A stretch of DNA of 64,000 nucleotides from GCA-003244245 sp963712995 (GTDB lineage: Bacteria; Actinomycetota; Actinomycetes; Mycobacteriales; Pseudonocardiaceae). A program made the translations under genes and the position numbers. Under the pieces are notes generated by a model. The model was given only the letters and a program-made list of their open reading frames with translations. It had not been told where the DNA came from and did no database searches. Shown one piece after another: positions 35,738 to 44,787 of the stretch. The stretch spans positions 72,702 to 136,701 of the forward strand of contig CAVQKH010000036.1 of the NCBI GenBank assembly GCA_963712995.1. Reading direction: 5' to 3'. Every line of letters begins with the position of its first letter. The stretch's first letter is position 1.

Positions 35738-36556
35738 GTGGTTCGAGCGCCTGATCGGCATCCTTCTGGGGCTCGGCCACCCTCGCTGCCGGCGGGGCGG
35801 GTGCCCAGGCATGTGGCGCTGGTGATGGACGGCAACGGGCGGTGGGCGCAGCAGCAGGGATTGGCCCGCACCGAAGGGCACCGCCGTGGTGAGGCGGTGC
35901 TGCTGGATCTGGTGTGCGGCTGCATCGAGCTGGGCGTGCGGTGGCTCTCGGCGTATGCGTTCTCCACGGAGAACTGGCGACGCAGCCCCGATGAGGTGCG
36001 TTTCCTGATGGGCTTCAACCGCGATGTCATCCGCCGCCGCCGCGACCAGATGCACGAGATGGGCGTCCGGGTGCGCTGGGCTGGGCGCCGCCCGCGGTTG
36101 TGGCGCAGCGTCATCCGCGAGCTGGAGGTCGCCGAGGAGCTGACCGCCGGTAACAACGTCATGACCCTGACCATGTGCGTGAACTACGGCGGGCGCGCCG
36201 AGATCGCCGACGCGGCCCGCGAGCTGGCTCGCCGGGCGGCCCGCGGTGAGATCAACCCGGAGCGGATCGACGAGCGGATGCTGGCCCGCTACCTCGATGA
36301 GCCGGACATGCCCGATGTCGACCTGTTCCTGCGGCCCTCGGGGGAGCAGCGCATCTCCAACTTCCTGATCTGGCAGGCTGCCTACGCCGAGCTGGTGTTC
36401 CAGGACATCCTGTTCCCCGACCTGGATCGCCGGGACCTGTGGCGGGCCTGCGAGGTGTACGCCGCCCGGGACCGCCGCTTCGGCGGGACCCTCGAAACCA
36501 GGCCATCCGACACCGTTCGAGTTGACACGCACACCTCCAGGAGGACGATCCGATGA
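35738..36556 (+). CDS. uppS: Long-chain cis-polyprenyl diphosphate synthase
   Basis: Makes the polyprenyl phosphate carrier of cell-wall synthesis (undecaprenyl or, in mycobacteria, decaprenyl). 272 residues from GTG 35738. The signature HVALVMDGNGRWAQQQG holds the catalytic Asp, followed by GHRRGEAVLLDL, YAFSTENWRRSPDEV and the substrate loop LFLRPSGEQRISNFLIWQ. The position beside recO matches the Mycobacterium Rv2361c decaprenyl synthase. Its stop overlaps the next start (ATGA). Confidence 0.95.
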   Translation: MVRAPDRHPSGARPPSLPAGRVPRHVALVMDGNGRWAQQQGLARTEGHRRGEAVLLDLVCGCIELGVRWLSAYAFSTENWRRSPDEVRFLMGFNRDVIRRRRDQMHEMGVRVRWAGRRPRLWRSVIRELEVAEELTAGNNVMTLTMCVNYGGRAEIADAARELARRAARGEINPERIDERMLARYLDEPDMPDVDLFLRPSGEQRISNFLIWQAAYAELVFQDILFPDLDRRDLWRACEVYAARDRRFGGTLETRPSDTVRVDTHTSRRTIR

Positions 36557-36978
36557 GCCACGACAAGGGCACAACGAGTCTGTCCTCCGCGCAGGAGCTG
36601 CTCGACGCCGCCCGAACGGCGTTGGAGCGCTTTCAGGACGTCACGGTGGACGACGACGGCTCGCTGACCTTCCGGCACTCCGAGGTGCCGTGTGCGGTGC
36701 AGGCGGTGGAGCTCGTCGAGGGGCTGGTGATGCTGAGCCTGACCTGCGTGGTCGCCTGGGACCTGCCCGACGACGGTGAGCTGTCCGAGCGGGTCGCCAT
36801 CCGCGCCGGGCAGGGCCTGTTCGGAACCCTGGGGCTGGTCCGTACCGAGCGCGGCGCCGACCTGATGCTGCGTTACGCGTTCCCGGCGGCCGGGTTGGGC
36901 AGCGTGGCGCTGGGCACGCTGCTCATGCTCGTGGTGTCCGCAGCCTCCCAGATCCGCACCGAGCTCCTTCCCACCTAA
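36553..36978 (+). CDS. YbjN/T3SS-chaperone-like small protein
   Basis: 141 residues, starting at ATG 36553 within the uppS stop, so translated by coupling. The pattern (ALERFQDVTVDDDGSLTFRH, VQAVELVEGLVMLSLTCVV, LRYAFPAAGLGSVALGTLLM) is that of the actinobacterial YbjN-type fold, small chaperone-like proteins without known activity. Its end overlaps that of the zur gene on the opposite strand by four bases, so the two operons converge. Confidence 0.6.
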   Translation: MSHDKGTTSLSSAQELLDAARTALERFQDVTVDDDGSLTFRHSEVPCAVQAVELVEGLVMLSLTCVVAWDLPDDGELSERVAIRAGQGLFGTLGLVRTERGADLMLRYAFPAAGLGSVALGTLLMLVVSAASQIRTELLPT

Positions 36979-37379
36979 CGACCGTTGGTGCGGACGCACT
37001 CGGGGCAGGTGCCCGAGATCTCTACGGTGTGGTCGATGTCGGTGAAGTTGTGGTCATGGGCGGTCTGCTCGGCCCAGCGTTCGACCGTGGGGCCTTCGAC
37101 TTCGATGGTGCGCCCGCAGTGCCGGCACACCAGGTGGTGATGGTGGTGGGCCGAGCAACGCCGGTAGACGGCCTCCCCGCTGGCGGTGCGCAGCACGTCG
37201 ATCTCACCGGCCTCGGCCAACGTCTGCAGGGTGCGGTACACCGTGGTCAAACCGATCTCCTCGCCGCAGTGCCGCAGCTTCTCGTGGAGCTCCTGGGCGG
37301 ATCGGAAGCCCTCGGTGCTGTCCAGCAGCCTGGCCACCGCGGTCCGCTGCCGGGTAGCACGCAGTCGAGGCGCGCTCAT
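36975..37379 (-). CDS. zur: Zinc uptake regulator Zur (FurB)
   Basis: A Fur-family repressor, 134 residues, from ATG 37379. It has helix-turn-helix RLRATRQRTAVARLLDSTEG and GLTTVYRTLQTLAEAGEIDV. Metal binding is indicated by the His cluster HHHHHLVCRHCG and the C-terminal CPEC, the two CxxC structural zinc pairs. It is preceded by the ArsR/SmtB gene in the same operon (4-base overlap), which is the smtB-furB arrangement of mycobacteria for zinc homeostasis. Confidence 0.93.
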   Translation of the reverse strand: MSAPRLRATRQRTAVARLLDSTEGFRSAQELHEKLRHCGEEIGLTTVYRTLQTLAEAGEIDVLRTASGEAVYRRCSAHHHHHLVCRHCGRTIEVEGPTVERWAEQTAHDHNFTDIDHTVEISGTCPECVRTNGR

Positions 37380-37747
37380 TCCTCCTCCACGTGGGTCACG
37401 GCATCCACCACGATGTGCGACAGGTGGTCGTCAACCAGCCGGTACACCACCTCCCGGCCGTGCCGCTCACCGTCCACCACACCAGCGGATTTGAGCACCC
37501 GCAGGTGCTGGCTGATCAACGGCTGAGTGACGCCCAGCGCATCGACCAGCTCGTGGACGCAGCGTTCGTGGTCACGCAGCTGCAGCACGATGGCGATCCG
37601 CACCGGTGCGGACAACGCCCGCAGCAGCTCGCCGGCCGCCACCAGGGTCGCTCGCGGGCGGATCGCAGCTGGTGTGGGTGCCGGTCGGCCGGGTGAGTGC
37701 TCGTCGAGAGTTGGGTCGGGTATCGCATCCGCGGTCACACCCGCCAT
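37376..37747 (-). CDS. smtB: ArsR/SmtB-family zinc-responsive repressor
   Basis: A 123-residue winged-helix metalloregulator. The DNA-binding core is LVAAGELLRALSAPVRIAIV, CVHELVDALGVTQPLISQHL and RVLKSAGVVDGERHGREVVY. The C-terminal helix DDHLSHIVVDAVTHVEEE has the spaced Asp/His/His/Glu residues of the alpha-5 metal site of SmtB-type sensors. It overlaps zur by ATGA and would repress its own operon until zinc binds. The promoter must lie between 37748 and about 37850; no clear operator was recognised. Confidence 0.9.
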   Translation of the reverse strand: MAGVTADAIPDPTLDEHSPGRPAPTPAAIRPRATLVAAGELLRALSAPVRIAIVLQLRDHERCVHELVDALGVTQPLISQHLRVLKSAGVVDGERHGREVVYRLVDDHLSHIVVDAVTHVEEE

Positions 37748-37857
37748 GCCGTCTCCCTTGCTCGATCCGCCGAATACCGAGCCATCCTAGGCGCCGGAAC
37801 ACCATCGGCCCGGCGACTCGCTAACGTCATTGTCCCACCGCTGCCCAGAGGACATCC

Positions 37858-38085
37858 GTGATTCTGATCTGTCGTTTCGCCCTCGACCCTGCTCGGGCCC
37901 AGGATTTCCTGACCAGGGCGCGCCGGGCCTTGGGTCTGCTGAGCGCCCAGCGTGGTTGCTTCGGGGGGCAACTGGGCCGCTCCCCGGATGACACCACGCG
38001 ATGGGTGCCTGCTCACTTCCGACGCCGATCGGGGGTCCGGATCGGACGATCGCTAATCTGGCTGTGCCCATCACCTGCCCACTGA
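37858..38085 (+). pseudogene. Truncated antibiotic-biosynthesis-monooxygenase-like protein
   Basis: The first ~50 residues (MILICRFALDPARAQDFLTR, RRALGLLSAQRGCFGGQLGR) match the start of small ABM-type proteins, normally about 100-130 residues, found beside smtB or glyS in relatives. After TTRWV the sequence is not conserved, and the ORF ends just before glyS. A deletion or frameshift removed the second half. It starts at GTG 37858. The same stretch probably also holds the glyS promoter. Confidence 0.55.
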
Positions 38086-38106
38086 CTCACCCCTGGAGTT
38101 CCCCAA

Positions 38107-39495
38107 GTGCCCGCGGATCGCATCGAGACCGTCGTCAGCCTGTGCAAGCGCCGTGGCTTCGTGTTCCCCAGCGGGGAGATCTATGGTGGAACCCGCTCGG
38201 CCTGGGACTACGGCCCGCTCGGCGTGGAACTCAAGGAAAACGTCAAACGCCAGTGGTGGCGCGCCATGGTCACCGGCCGGGACGACGTCGTCGGATTGGA
38301 CTCCTCGGTGATCCTGCCTCGTCAGGTGTGGGTCGCCTCCGGTCACGTGCAGGCCTTCCACGACCCGCTGGTCGAGTGCCAGAGCTGCCACAAGCGATTC
38401 CGGGCCGACCAGCTCGCCGAGGACTACGCCGAACGAACCGGCAAGGACGTGCTCGAAGGTGACCTGTCCGACATCCCCTGTCCGAACTGTGGCACCCGTG
38501 GTGAGTACACCAGCCCGCGCGAGTTCAACATGATGCTCAAGACCTACCTCGGCCCGGTGGAGTCCGAGGAGGGGATGCACTACCTGCGTCCGGAGACCGC
38601 GCAGGGCATCTTCGTCAACTTCCAGAATGTCGTGATGTCCGCCCGTCAGAAGCCGCCGTTCGGTATCGCGCAGATCGGCAAGAGCTTCCGCAACGAGATC
38701 ACCCCGGGTAACTTCATCTTCCGGACCCGTGAGTTCGAGCAGATGGAGATGGAGTTCTTCGTCGAGCCGGGCAGCGACGAGCAGTGGCATCAGTACTGGA
38801 TCGACACCCGCACCGACTGGTATGCCGACCTGGGCATCAGCCGGGACAACCTGCGGCATTACGAGCATGCCAAGGAAAAGCTCTCGCACTACTCCAAGCG
38901 GACCGTGGACGTGGAATACCGTTTCGGTTTCTCGTCGGGCCAGCAGTGGGGCGAGCTGGAAGGCATCGCCAATCGCACTGATTTCGATCTCACCACCCAT
39001 TCCAACCATTCCGGTGTCGATCTGTCCTACTACGACCAGGCCACCGACTCCCGGTACCGGCCTTACGTGATCGAGCCCGCGGCCGGCGTCGGCCGTCCCA
39101 TGATGGCCTTCCTGCTGGAGGCCTACGCCGAGGATGAGGCGCCCAACGCCAAGGGCGGGGTGGACCGCCGGGTGGTGCTGCGGTTGGACCGGCGACTCGC
39201 CCCGGTGAAGGCCGCGGTGCTGCCGCTGTCGCGCAACACCGACCTTTCCCCCAAGGCCCGGGACCTCGCCGCGGCGCTGCGGCGGCATTGGAATGTCGAG
39301 TTCGACGACTCGGGTGCGATCGGCCGGCGCTACCGTCGCCAGGACGAGATCGGCACCCCGTTCTGCGTGACGGTGGATTTCGACTCGTTGACCGATCATG
39401 CGGTCACCGTGCGCGAGCGGGACACCATGACTCAGGAACGGGTGGCGATGGAGGCGGTCGAGTCCTATCTCGCGGCTCGCCTGGTCGGCTGCTGA
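38107..39495 (+). CDS. glyS: Glycyl-tRNA synthetase
   Basis: Single-chain class II synthetase charging tRNA-Gly, 462 residues, from GTG 38107 (MPADRIETVVSLCKRRGFVF). Features: PSGEIYGGTRSAWDYGPLG, the motif-2 region FRNEITPGNFIFRTREFEQM, the zinc-type cysteines CQSCHKRF and CPNCGTRG, and motif-3 residues in the GVGRPMMAFLLEAY stretch. The eukaryote-like alpha2 form is normal for actinobacteria. A very long antisense ORF covering it is an artefact. Confidence 0.96.
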   Translation: MPADRIETVVSLCKRRGFVFPSGEIYGGTRSAWDYGPLGVELKENVKRQWWRAMVTGRDDVVGLDSSVILPRQVWVASGHVQAFHDPLVECQSCHKRFRADQLAEDYAERTGKDVLEGDLSDIPCPNCGTRGEYTSPREFNMMLKTYLGPVESEEGMHYLRPETAQGIFVNFQNVVMSARQKPPFGIAQIGKSFRNEITPGNFIFRTREFEQMEMEFFVEPGSDEQWHQYWIDTRTDWYADLGISRDNLRHYEHAKEKLSHYSKRTVDVEYRFGFSSGQQWGELEGIANRTDFDLTTHSNHSGVDLSYYDQATDSRYRPYVIEPAAGVGRPMMAFLLEAYAEDEAPNAKGGVDRRVVLRLDRRLAPVKAAVLPLSRNTDLSPKARDLAAALRRHWNVEFDDSGAIGRRYRRQDEIGTPFCVTVDFDSLTDHAVTVRERDTMTQERVAMEAVESYLAARLVGC

Positions 39496-39516
39496 ATCCC
39501 GGTTCGTTCTGGGAGC

Positions 39517-40557
39517 ATGGTCGGTATGGACACGGTGAACGCTGAAGAAACCCGTCAGCGCCGGCAAGCCGGTGACGCGCTGCGTCGCTGGGCCGCGCAG
39601 GGCCGGTCCTCCGGGGTGGTACGGGTGCTCCAGCGGCACGGTTTCGGGACCGTCGCCACGGGGCAGTTGCTGGCCGGTACCGCCGAGGGGGATCGGGCGG
39701 GTGCGGTGTTCGAGGGCACCATGGACACCGTCGCGCTGCCGTTGCTGGCCTCCGCGGTGGCCGTGCCCGGTACCGCGAAAGGGCATGTCACCGAGCCGGA
39801 TGCGCTGGCCGCCGGGCTGGCCTGCAGCGGCGGCGCCCAACTGCTGGGCCACCCACTGCCCGCGCCGGCCGCGGGCGCCTTGGGTACCGCGCTCGCCGAA
39901 GGTGAACCGTGCGCGTTGGCCTCCACGGTCGACGGGTTGGCGGTGCTGGTGGCGACCGGGTCCGGGTTGACCGAGGTCGTCGGCACACTCGGTACCCCGG
40001 AGGTGGACGAGATGGTCCTGGCCAGGCTGCGGGAGCTGGCCCGGATCGGCGCGACGGCCACCGAGCAAGGCGACGTCGCGGGCACCCCGGTTCTGATCGA
40101 CGTGTGGGTTCCGGTGACCACGATGCTGATCGTGGGCGGCGGCGCGATCGGGGTTGCGTTGTCGGCGCAGTGCGCGTTGCTGGGTTGGGCGGTGCGCACC
40201 GAGACCGAGTTGGAGCCCGCGGTCGCCGCGGCGAAGGAGTTCACCGCCGTCGATGTGCTGGCGCTGCTCGACCACGGGCCGGCCTTCGACGCGGTGCTGG
40301 TGGAGCTGCTGCGTTCGGGGCGCGGTTTCTGCGGCGCCCTGGGCTCGCGGCACACCCAGGAGGTTCGCCGCCACCGGCTCCGGGCTGCCGGGATCACCGA
40401 AGATCAACTGGCTGGGCTGCACGGACCGATGGGTCTGGACCTGGGCGCAGCCAGACCAGCGGAGACGGCGGTGTCCGTGGTCGCCGAGGTCCTCGCCGTG
40501 CGGCGTGGGCGCTCGGGCGGTCCGCTGACCAGCGCGGCGGGCCGCATCGGTGGGTGA
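39517..40557 (+). CDS. XdhC/CoxI-family protein
   Basis: A 346-residue protein of the XdhC/CoxI family, which helps insert molybdenum cofactor into xanthine dehydrogenase-like enzymes. ATG 39517 follows GGGAG closely; ATG 39526 is an alternative. The N-terminal XdhC domain (RVLQRHGFGTVATGQLLAGT) and the C-terminal Rossmann region (TTMLIVGGGAIGVALSAQCA and GALGSRHTQEVRRHRLRAAG, ending GPMGLDLGAARPAETAVSVV) are clear. No xdh or cox genes are adjacent. It overlaps the next gene by eight bases. Confidence 0.85.
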   Translation: MVGMDTVNAEETRQRRQAGDALRRWAAQGRSSGVVRVLQRHGFGTVATGQLLAGTAEGDRAGAVFEGTMDTVALPLLASAVAVPGTAKGHVTEPDALAAGLACSGGAQLLGHPLPAPAAGALGTALAEGEPCALASTVDGLAVLVATGSGLTEVVGTLGTPEVDEMVLARLRELARIGATATEQGDVAGTPVLIDVWVPVTTMLIVGGGAIGVALSAQCALLGWAVRTETELEPAVAAAKEFTAVDVLALLDHGPAFDAVLVELLRSGRGFCGALGSRHTQEVRRHRLRAAGITEDQLAGLHGPMGLDLGAARPAETAVSVVAEVLAVRRGRSGGPLTSAAGRIGG

Positions 40558-41200
40558 GGGCCGCCCGGCTGGGTCTGTGCTGTCACTCGGGTTGATCCGG
40601 TTGGTCCTCGGTGCTGCTCTGCTGGGTGCGCTGATCGTCGGTGGCACGGTGGTCCGGGTGTGGCAGGTGGCCCGGGTCGATGACCGGGACGCCGCCGACG
40701 TGGTGGTGGTACTCGGCGCGGCTCAGTACGACGGGACGCCGTCAGAAGTGCTGGGCTCTCGGTTGGACCACGCCGCGCGGCTGTGGCGCGCCGGGGTCGC
40801 GCCAGTGATCGTCACGGTGGGTGGCCGGCGGGTCGGCGATACCTACACCGAGGCTGAGGCCGGTCGGAACTACCTCACGTCCTACGGGGTCCCCACCGAC
40901 GCCGTGGTGCCGATCGGGGAGGGCCGCGACACCCTGGAGAGTCTGCAAGCGGTGGCGCGCCGGGCGGGGACCGCGGGCTGGCATACCGCGGTGATCGTCA
41001 GTGACCCCTGGCACTCGTTGCGGGCCCGCACGATGGCCGATGATCTGGGACTGTCCTCGTGGACCTCGCCCACCCGCAGCGGCCCGATCGTGCAGACTCG
41101 CACCATCCAGGCCCAATACATCGTGCGGGAGAGTGCGGCGCTGTTGCACTACCGGTTCATGCACGCCCCGGCCGAGTCGTTGGGCACCGATCTGGGGTGA
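40550..41200 (+). CDS. DUF218/YdcF-like membrane-anchored protein
   Basis: 216 residues, with one N-terminal membrane helix (LIRLVLGAALLGALIVGGTV) and a DUF218 domain outside or inside the membrane: DVVVVLGAAQYDGTPSEVLG, RLDHAARLWRAGVAPVIVTV, SYGVPTDAVVPIGEGRDTLE and VIVSDPWHSLRARTMADDLG. Family members (SanA, YdcF) act at the envelope. The gene overlaps both neighbours (GTG 40550 inside XdhC, and end by the dgt start) and is probably co-transcribed with dgt. Confidence 0.85.
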   Translation: MGEGRPAGSVLSLGLIRLVLGAALLGALIVGGTVVRVWQVARVDDRDAADVVVVLGAAQYDGTPSEVLGSRLDHAARLWRAGVAPVIVTVGGRRVGDTYTEAEAGRNYLTSYGVPTDAVVPIGEGRDTLESLQAVARRAGTAGWHTAVIVSDPWHSLRARTMADDLGLSSWTSPTRSGPIVQTRTIQAQYIVRESAALLHYRFMHAPAESLGTDLG

Positions 41201-41205
41201 GCCTG

Positions 41206-42462
41206 ATGGGTCACTCCTACACCGAGCACGACCAGGCTCGGCTGGCAACCGAGCCGGCCAAGCGCGCCGGGTTGCCCGGATCGGCCCCGGAGCGTCGCAG
41301 CCCCTTCGCCCGGGACCGGGCCCGGGTGTTGCATTCCGCGGCGTTGCGGCGGCTCGCCGGCAAGACCCAGGTGGTCGGCCCGGGGGAGGGGGATGTACCC
41401 AGGACCCGGCTGACCCACTCGCTGGAAGTCGCCCAGATCGGCCGCGAGATCGCCATCGAGCTGGGTTGCGATCCGGACGTGGTGGATACCGCGGGATTGG
41501 CGCACGACATCGGCCACCCTCCGTTCGGTCACAACGGCGAGCAGGTCCTCAACGACGTCGCGGCGGGTTGTGGTGGATTCGAGGGCAACGCGCAGACCTT
41601 GCGGATCCTCACCCGGTTGGAGCCCAAGCTGCTCGATGCGGTGACCGGGGTCAGCCGCGGGCTCAATCTCACCAGAGCGTCGCTGGACGCCACCGTCAAG
41701 TATCCGTGGCCGCGCGGGAACGGAACGGCCAAGTTCGGCTTCTACGCCGACGACGCCGCGGCCTTCGGCTGGTTACGCGAGCGTGCGCCGGAAGGGCGGC
41801 GATGCCTGGAGGCCCAGGTGATGGACTGGGCCGATGACGTCGCCTACTCGGTGCACGACGTGGAGGACGGGATCCTGGCCGGCCGTATCTCGCTGGACAC
41901 CCTGGCCGACCCGGTGGAACGGGCCTTGCTCGCCGAGCTGGCCGCGAAACACTTCAGCGTGCTGCCCACCGCGGAGCTGGAGGCCGGCGCGATCGGGCTC
42001 CTCGGGCTTCCGGTGCTCGACGCGCTGCGCCGATATGACGGCACGCTGGCCGCTCAGGTCGCGTTGAAGGAGCTCACCAGTGAGCTGGTGGGTCGTTTCG
42101 TGTCGGCGGTCGTGTCCGCCACCCTGGCCAGGTTCGGTCCTGGTCCGTTGCAGCGCTACCGCGCGGATCTCGTCATCCCGAGTCAGGTGGCCGCGGAGGT
42201 GGCCCTGCTCAAAGCCATGGCACTGCGGTTCGTGATGAGCGACCCGCACCGGCTTTCGGTGCAGGCCCAGCAACGGGAGCTGGTGGCGGAGCTGTGCAGG
42301 GCCCTGATGCGCCGGGCGCCGGAGCCGCTGGACCCGGCCCTGGGCCTGGCGTGGCGGCAGGCTCGCGCCGACGACGCTCGGCTGCGGGTCATCATCGACC
42401 AGGTGGCCGCCCTCACCGACGCTCAAGCGATCCGCTGGCACGCCGAGTTGTTTCGGCTGTGA
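41206..42462 (+). CDS. dgt: Deoxyguanosinetriphosphate triphosphohydrolase-like protein
   Basis: An HD-domain dNTP triphosphohydrolase, 418 residues. ATG 41206 is chosen; GTG 41197 overlaps the preceding stop and is possible. The HD motif region is RTRLTHSLEVAQIGREIAIE, AHDIGHPPFGHNGEQVLNDV, then MDWADDVAYSVHDVEDGI. In actinobacteria dgt usually precedes dnaG; here a convergent copper ATPase follows instead and the two ends overlap by 50 bases. Confidence 0.93.
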   Translation: MGHSYTEHDQARLATEPAKRAGLPGSAPERRSPFARDRARVLHSAALRRLAGKTQVVGPGEGDVPRTRLTHSLEVAQIGREIAIELGCDPDVVDTAGLAHDIGHPPFGHNGEQVLNDVAAGCGGFEGNAQTLRILTRLEPKLLDAVTGVSRGLNLTRASLDATVKYPWPRGNGTAKFGFYADDAAAFGWLRERAPEGRRCLEAQVMDWADDVAYSVHDVEDGILAGRISLDTLADPVERALLAELAAKHFSVLPTAELEAGAIGLLGLPVLDALRRYDGTLAAQVALKELTSELVGRFVSAVVSATLARFGPGPLQRYRADLVIPSQVAAEVALLKAMALRFVMSDPHRLSVQAQQRELVAELCRALMRRAPEPLDPALGLAWRQARADDARLRVIIDQVAALTDAQAIRWHAELFRL

Positions 42463-44743
42463 CTTGCGGACCTGTGACTTGCGGACCTGTGATTCGGCCG
42501 AATCTGCGCAGTCGCAGGCTGTTCGACACGACGAACAACGAGGACAGCGTCATCGCGCCACCGGCGATCAGGGGGTTGAGCAGGCCGAACGCCGCTAATG
42601 GCAACGCGGCGATGTTATAGCTGAAGGCCCACCCGAGGTTGCCGCGGATGGTACGCAGGGTGCTGCGGGCCAGCTTGATCGCGCTGGGCACGACGGTCAG
42701 GTCGTTGCGCATCAGGATCAGATCGGCGGCGCCGAGCGCGACGTCGGTGCCGGAGACGACCGCCAACCCGAGGTCGGCGCGGGCCAGCGCGGGTGCGTCG
42801 TTGACGCCGTCGCCGACCATGGCCACCGAACGTCCCTGCACCTGCAGCGCCTCGATCACAGCAGCCTTGTCGTGGGGCAGCACCTCAGCGATGACCTCAT
42901 CGATGCCGACCTGCGCGCCGACCGCCTGAGCGGTGGCCTCGTTGTCGCCGGTGAGCAGGACCGTGCGCAGCCCGAGCCGGTGCAGCTCGGCGACCGCCGC
43001 CGCGGCGCTGGGCCGCACCGTGTCGGTCAGCGCGATGGCGCCTTCGGCTACCCCGCCCGCCGCGACCAGGACGGTCGTGCAGCCCTGCCGTTCCCACTGG
43101 GCACGCTGCTGTTCCAGACCGGCCGGCACCGGGATACCCCGCGCGGTCAGCAGCCGGGCCGATCCGACCAGCACCTCTTGGCCCTCGACCACGCCACGGG
43201 CCCCGAGACCGGACAGGCTGGTGAAATCGGTGACCGGAGGGATCTCACCCAGCCCCGCACGGGCCAGCGCGCTGATCGCCGCCGCCACGACGTGCTCGGA
43301 GGCGTCCTCCACGGCACCGGCGTGGCGCAGCACCGTGTCCAGCTCGGTGCCCTCAGACAGGGCGACATCGACCACCGCCATCCGGCCGGTGGTGATGGTG
43401 CCGGTCTTGTCCAACACCACCGTGTCGATGGCCTTGGCGGACTCCAGCGCCTGGTGGCCCTTGATGAAGATGCCCAGCTCGGCGCCGCGTCCCGAGGCCA
43501 CCATGAGCGCGGTCGGCGTGGCCAGGCCCAGCGCACACGGACACGCGATGATCAACACCGCCAGCGCCGAGCTGAACGCGGGCTCCACCGAGGCGCCGAT
43601 GACCAGCCACCCGAGGAAGGTCAGGATGGCGAGCCCCAGGACCGCCGGAACGAACACCCCGCAGAGGCGATCCGCCAACCGCTGGACGCGGGCCTTGTCG
43701 TTCTGCGCCTGCTCGACCAGCCGCACCAGCTGGGCCAGCTGGGTGTCCTGGCCCACCTTCGCCGCGCGCACGACGAGCCGGCCGTTGCACGCGATGGTGC
43801 CGCCGATGACCAGGCTGCCCTCGGACACCTCGACGGGTGCCGACTCGCCGGTCATCGCGCTGCTGTCCACCCCGCTGTGACCGCCCACCACCACACCGTC
43901 GGTCGCGATGGTCTCGCCGGGGCGAACCACGAAGTGATCACCCACCCGCAGCCGGGCGACCGGAATGCGGTCCTCCCGCCCGTCCTCGCGCTGCACGGAC
44001 ACCTCCCGCGCCGCGATCCTGGCCAGCCCGCTCAGCGCGCCCCCGGCCCGCCGCTTGGCGCGGGCCTCGAACAGCCGCCCAGCCAGCAGGAAGATCGTGA
44101 CCCCGACGGACACGTCGAGGTAGATGGAGCCGGCGGGCCGGAAGATCAGGCCCCAGACGCCGTCGCGGCCAGGCCCGGCGGCGTCGAGGAAGAACATCGT
44201 ATAGACCGACCAGCAGGTCGCCGCGGTGATCCCCAGCGACACCAGCGTGTCCATCGAGGTCGAGCGATGCCGGGCGTTGATGACGGCGTTGCGGTGAAAC
44301 GGCCAGGCGCACCATGTCACCACCGGCAGGGTCATGGCCAGCAGCACCCACTGCCATCCGGGGAATCGCGAGGAGGGCAGCAACACCACCGTCATGGACA
44401 GATCCCCCAGCGGCACCCCGAGCAGCAGCGCCACCATCAGCCGGCGCAACAGGTACCGAACCGGGGCGTCGGAGGGCTCGCCCGGTGCGCTCTCGGGCTC
44501 GATCGGTGCGGCGCGATAGCCGGCGTGCTCGACCTGAGCGATCAGCTCGGCGACCGGCACCCCGGCTGGTGCTTCCACGCTGGCTTTCTCCGTGGCGTAG
44601 TTCACGCTGGCGTGCACGCCGGCCAGCTTGTTGAGCTTGCGCTCCACCCGCGCCGCGCAGGCCGCGCATGTCATGCCTCCGATGGACAGCTCGATCGAGT
44701 GCACCGCGGCGGGCGGTTGGTCGACCGATGAGGGCAACGGCAT
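42413..44743 (-). CDS. copA: Copper-translocating P-type ATPase
   Basis: A P1B-type ATPase exporting monovalent copper (or silver), 776 residues. An N-terminal heavy-metal domain (GMTCAACAARVERKL with CxxC) precedes eight membrane helices. The transport motif IACPCALGLATP (CPC), the phosphorylation site DKTGTITTGR and the hinge GDGVNDAPALARADLG are all present. The C-terminus ends in a 5-residue tandem (TGPQV TGPQV) made by a repeat that overlaps the dgt stop. No chaperone or regulator gene is adjacent. Confidence 0.95.
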   Translation of the reverse strand: MPLPSSVDQPPAAVHSIELSIGGMTCAACAARVERKLNKLAGVHASVNYATEKASVEAPAGVPVAELIAQVEHAGYRAAPIEPESAPGEPSDAPVRYLLRRLMVALLLGVPLGDLSMTVVLLPSSRFPGWQWVLLAMTLPVVTWCAWPFHRNAVINARHRSTSMDTLVSLGITAATCWSVYTMFFLDAAGPGRDGVWGLIFRPAGSIYLDVSVGVTIFLLAGRLFEARAKRRAGGALSGLARIAAREVSVQREDGREDRIPVARLRVGDHFVVRPGETIATDGVVVGGHSGVDSSAMTGESAPVEVSEGSLVIGGTIACNGRLVVRAAKVGQDTQLAQLVRLVEQAQNDKARVQRLADRLCGVFVPAVLGLAILTFLGWLVIGASVEPAFSSALAVLIIACPCALGLATPTALMVASGRGAELGIFIKGHQALESAKAIDTVVLDKTGTITTGRMAVVDVALSEGTELDTVLRHAGAVEDASEHVVAAAISALARAGLGEIPPVTDFTSLSGLGARGVVEGQEVLVGSARLLTARGIPVPAGLEQQRAQWERQGCTTVLVAAGGVAEGAIALTDTVRPSAAAAVAELHRLGLRTVLLTGDNEATAQAVGAQVGIDEVIAEVLPHDKAAVIEALQVQGRSVAMVGDGVNDAPALARADLGLAVVSGTDVALGAADLILMRNDLTVVPSAIKLARSTLRTIRGNLGWAFSYNIAALPLAAFGLLNPLIAGGAMTLSSLFVVSNSLRLRRFGRITGPQVTGPQVTAETTRRASGSLERR
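42458..42492 (+). repeat. 15-bp tandem repeat at the dgt/copA convergent ends
   Basis: CTGTGACTTGCGGAC at 42458-42472 repeats exactly at 42473-42487, then a partial CTGTGA. The first copy contains the dgt stop codon (TGA). On the other strand it encodes a 5-residue repeat at the CopA C-terminus. Confidence 0.85.
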
Positions 44744-44787
44744 GAGGGCGGCTCATCTCCTCCGACTCGTTACGGCGGACACCCTGG

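Noticed and set aside
38071..40647. 858-residue antisense ORF over glyS and the XdhC gene
   Set aside because: Pure mirror of the third-position GC bias of glyS and XdhC, both clearly real. Its sequence is His/Arg/Gln-rich with no domain.
42872..44731. 619-residue plus-strand ORF opposite copA
   Set aside because: Shadow of the copper ATPase; composition is low-complexity and no start signal or motif is present.
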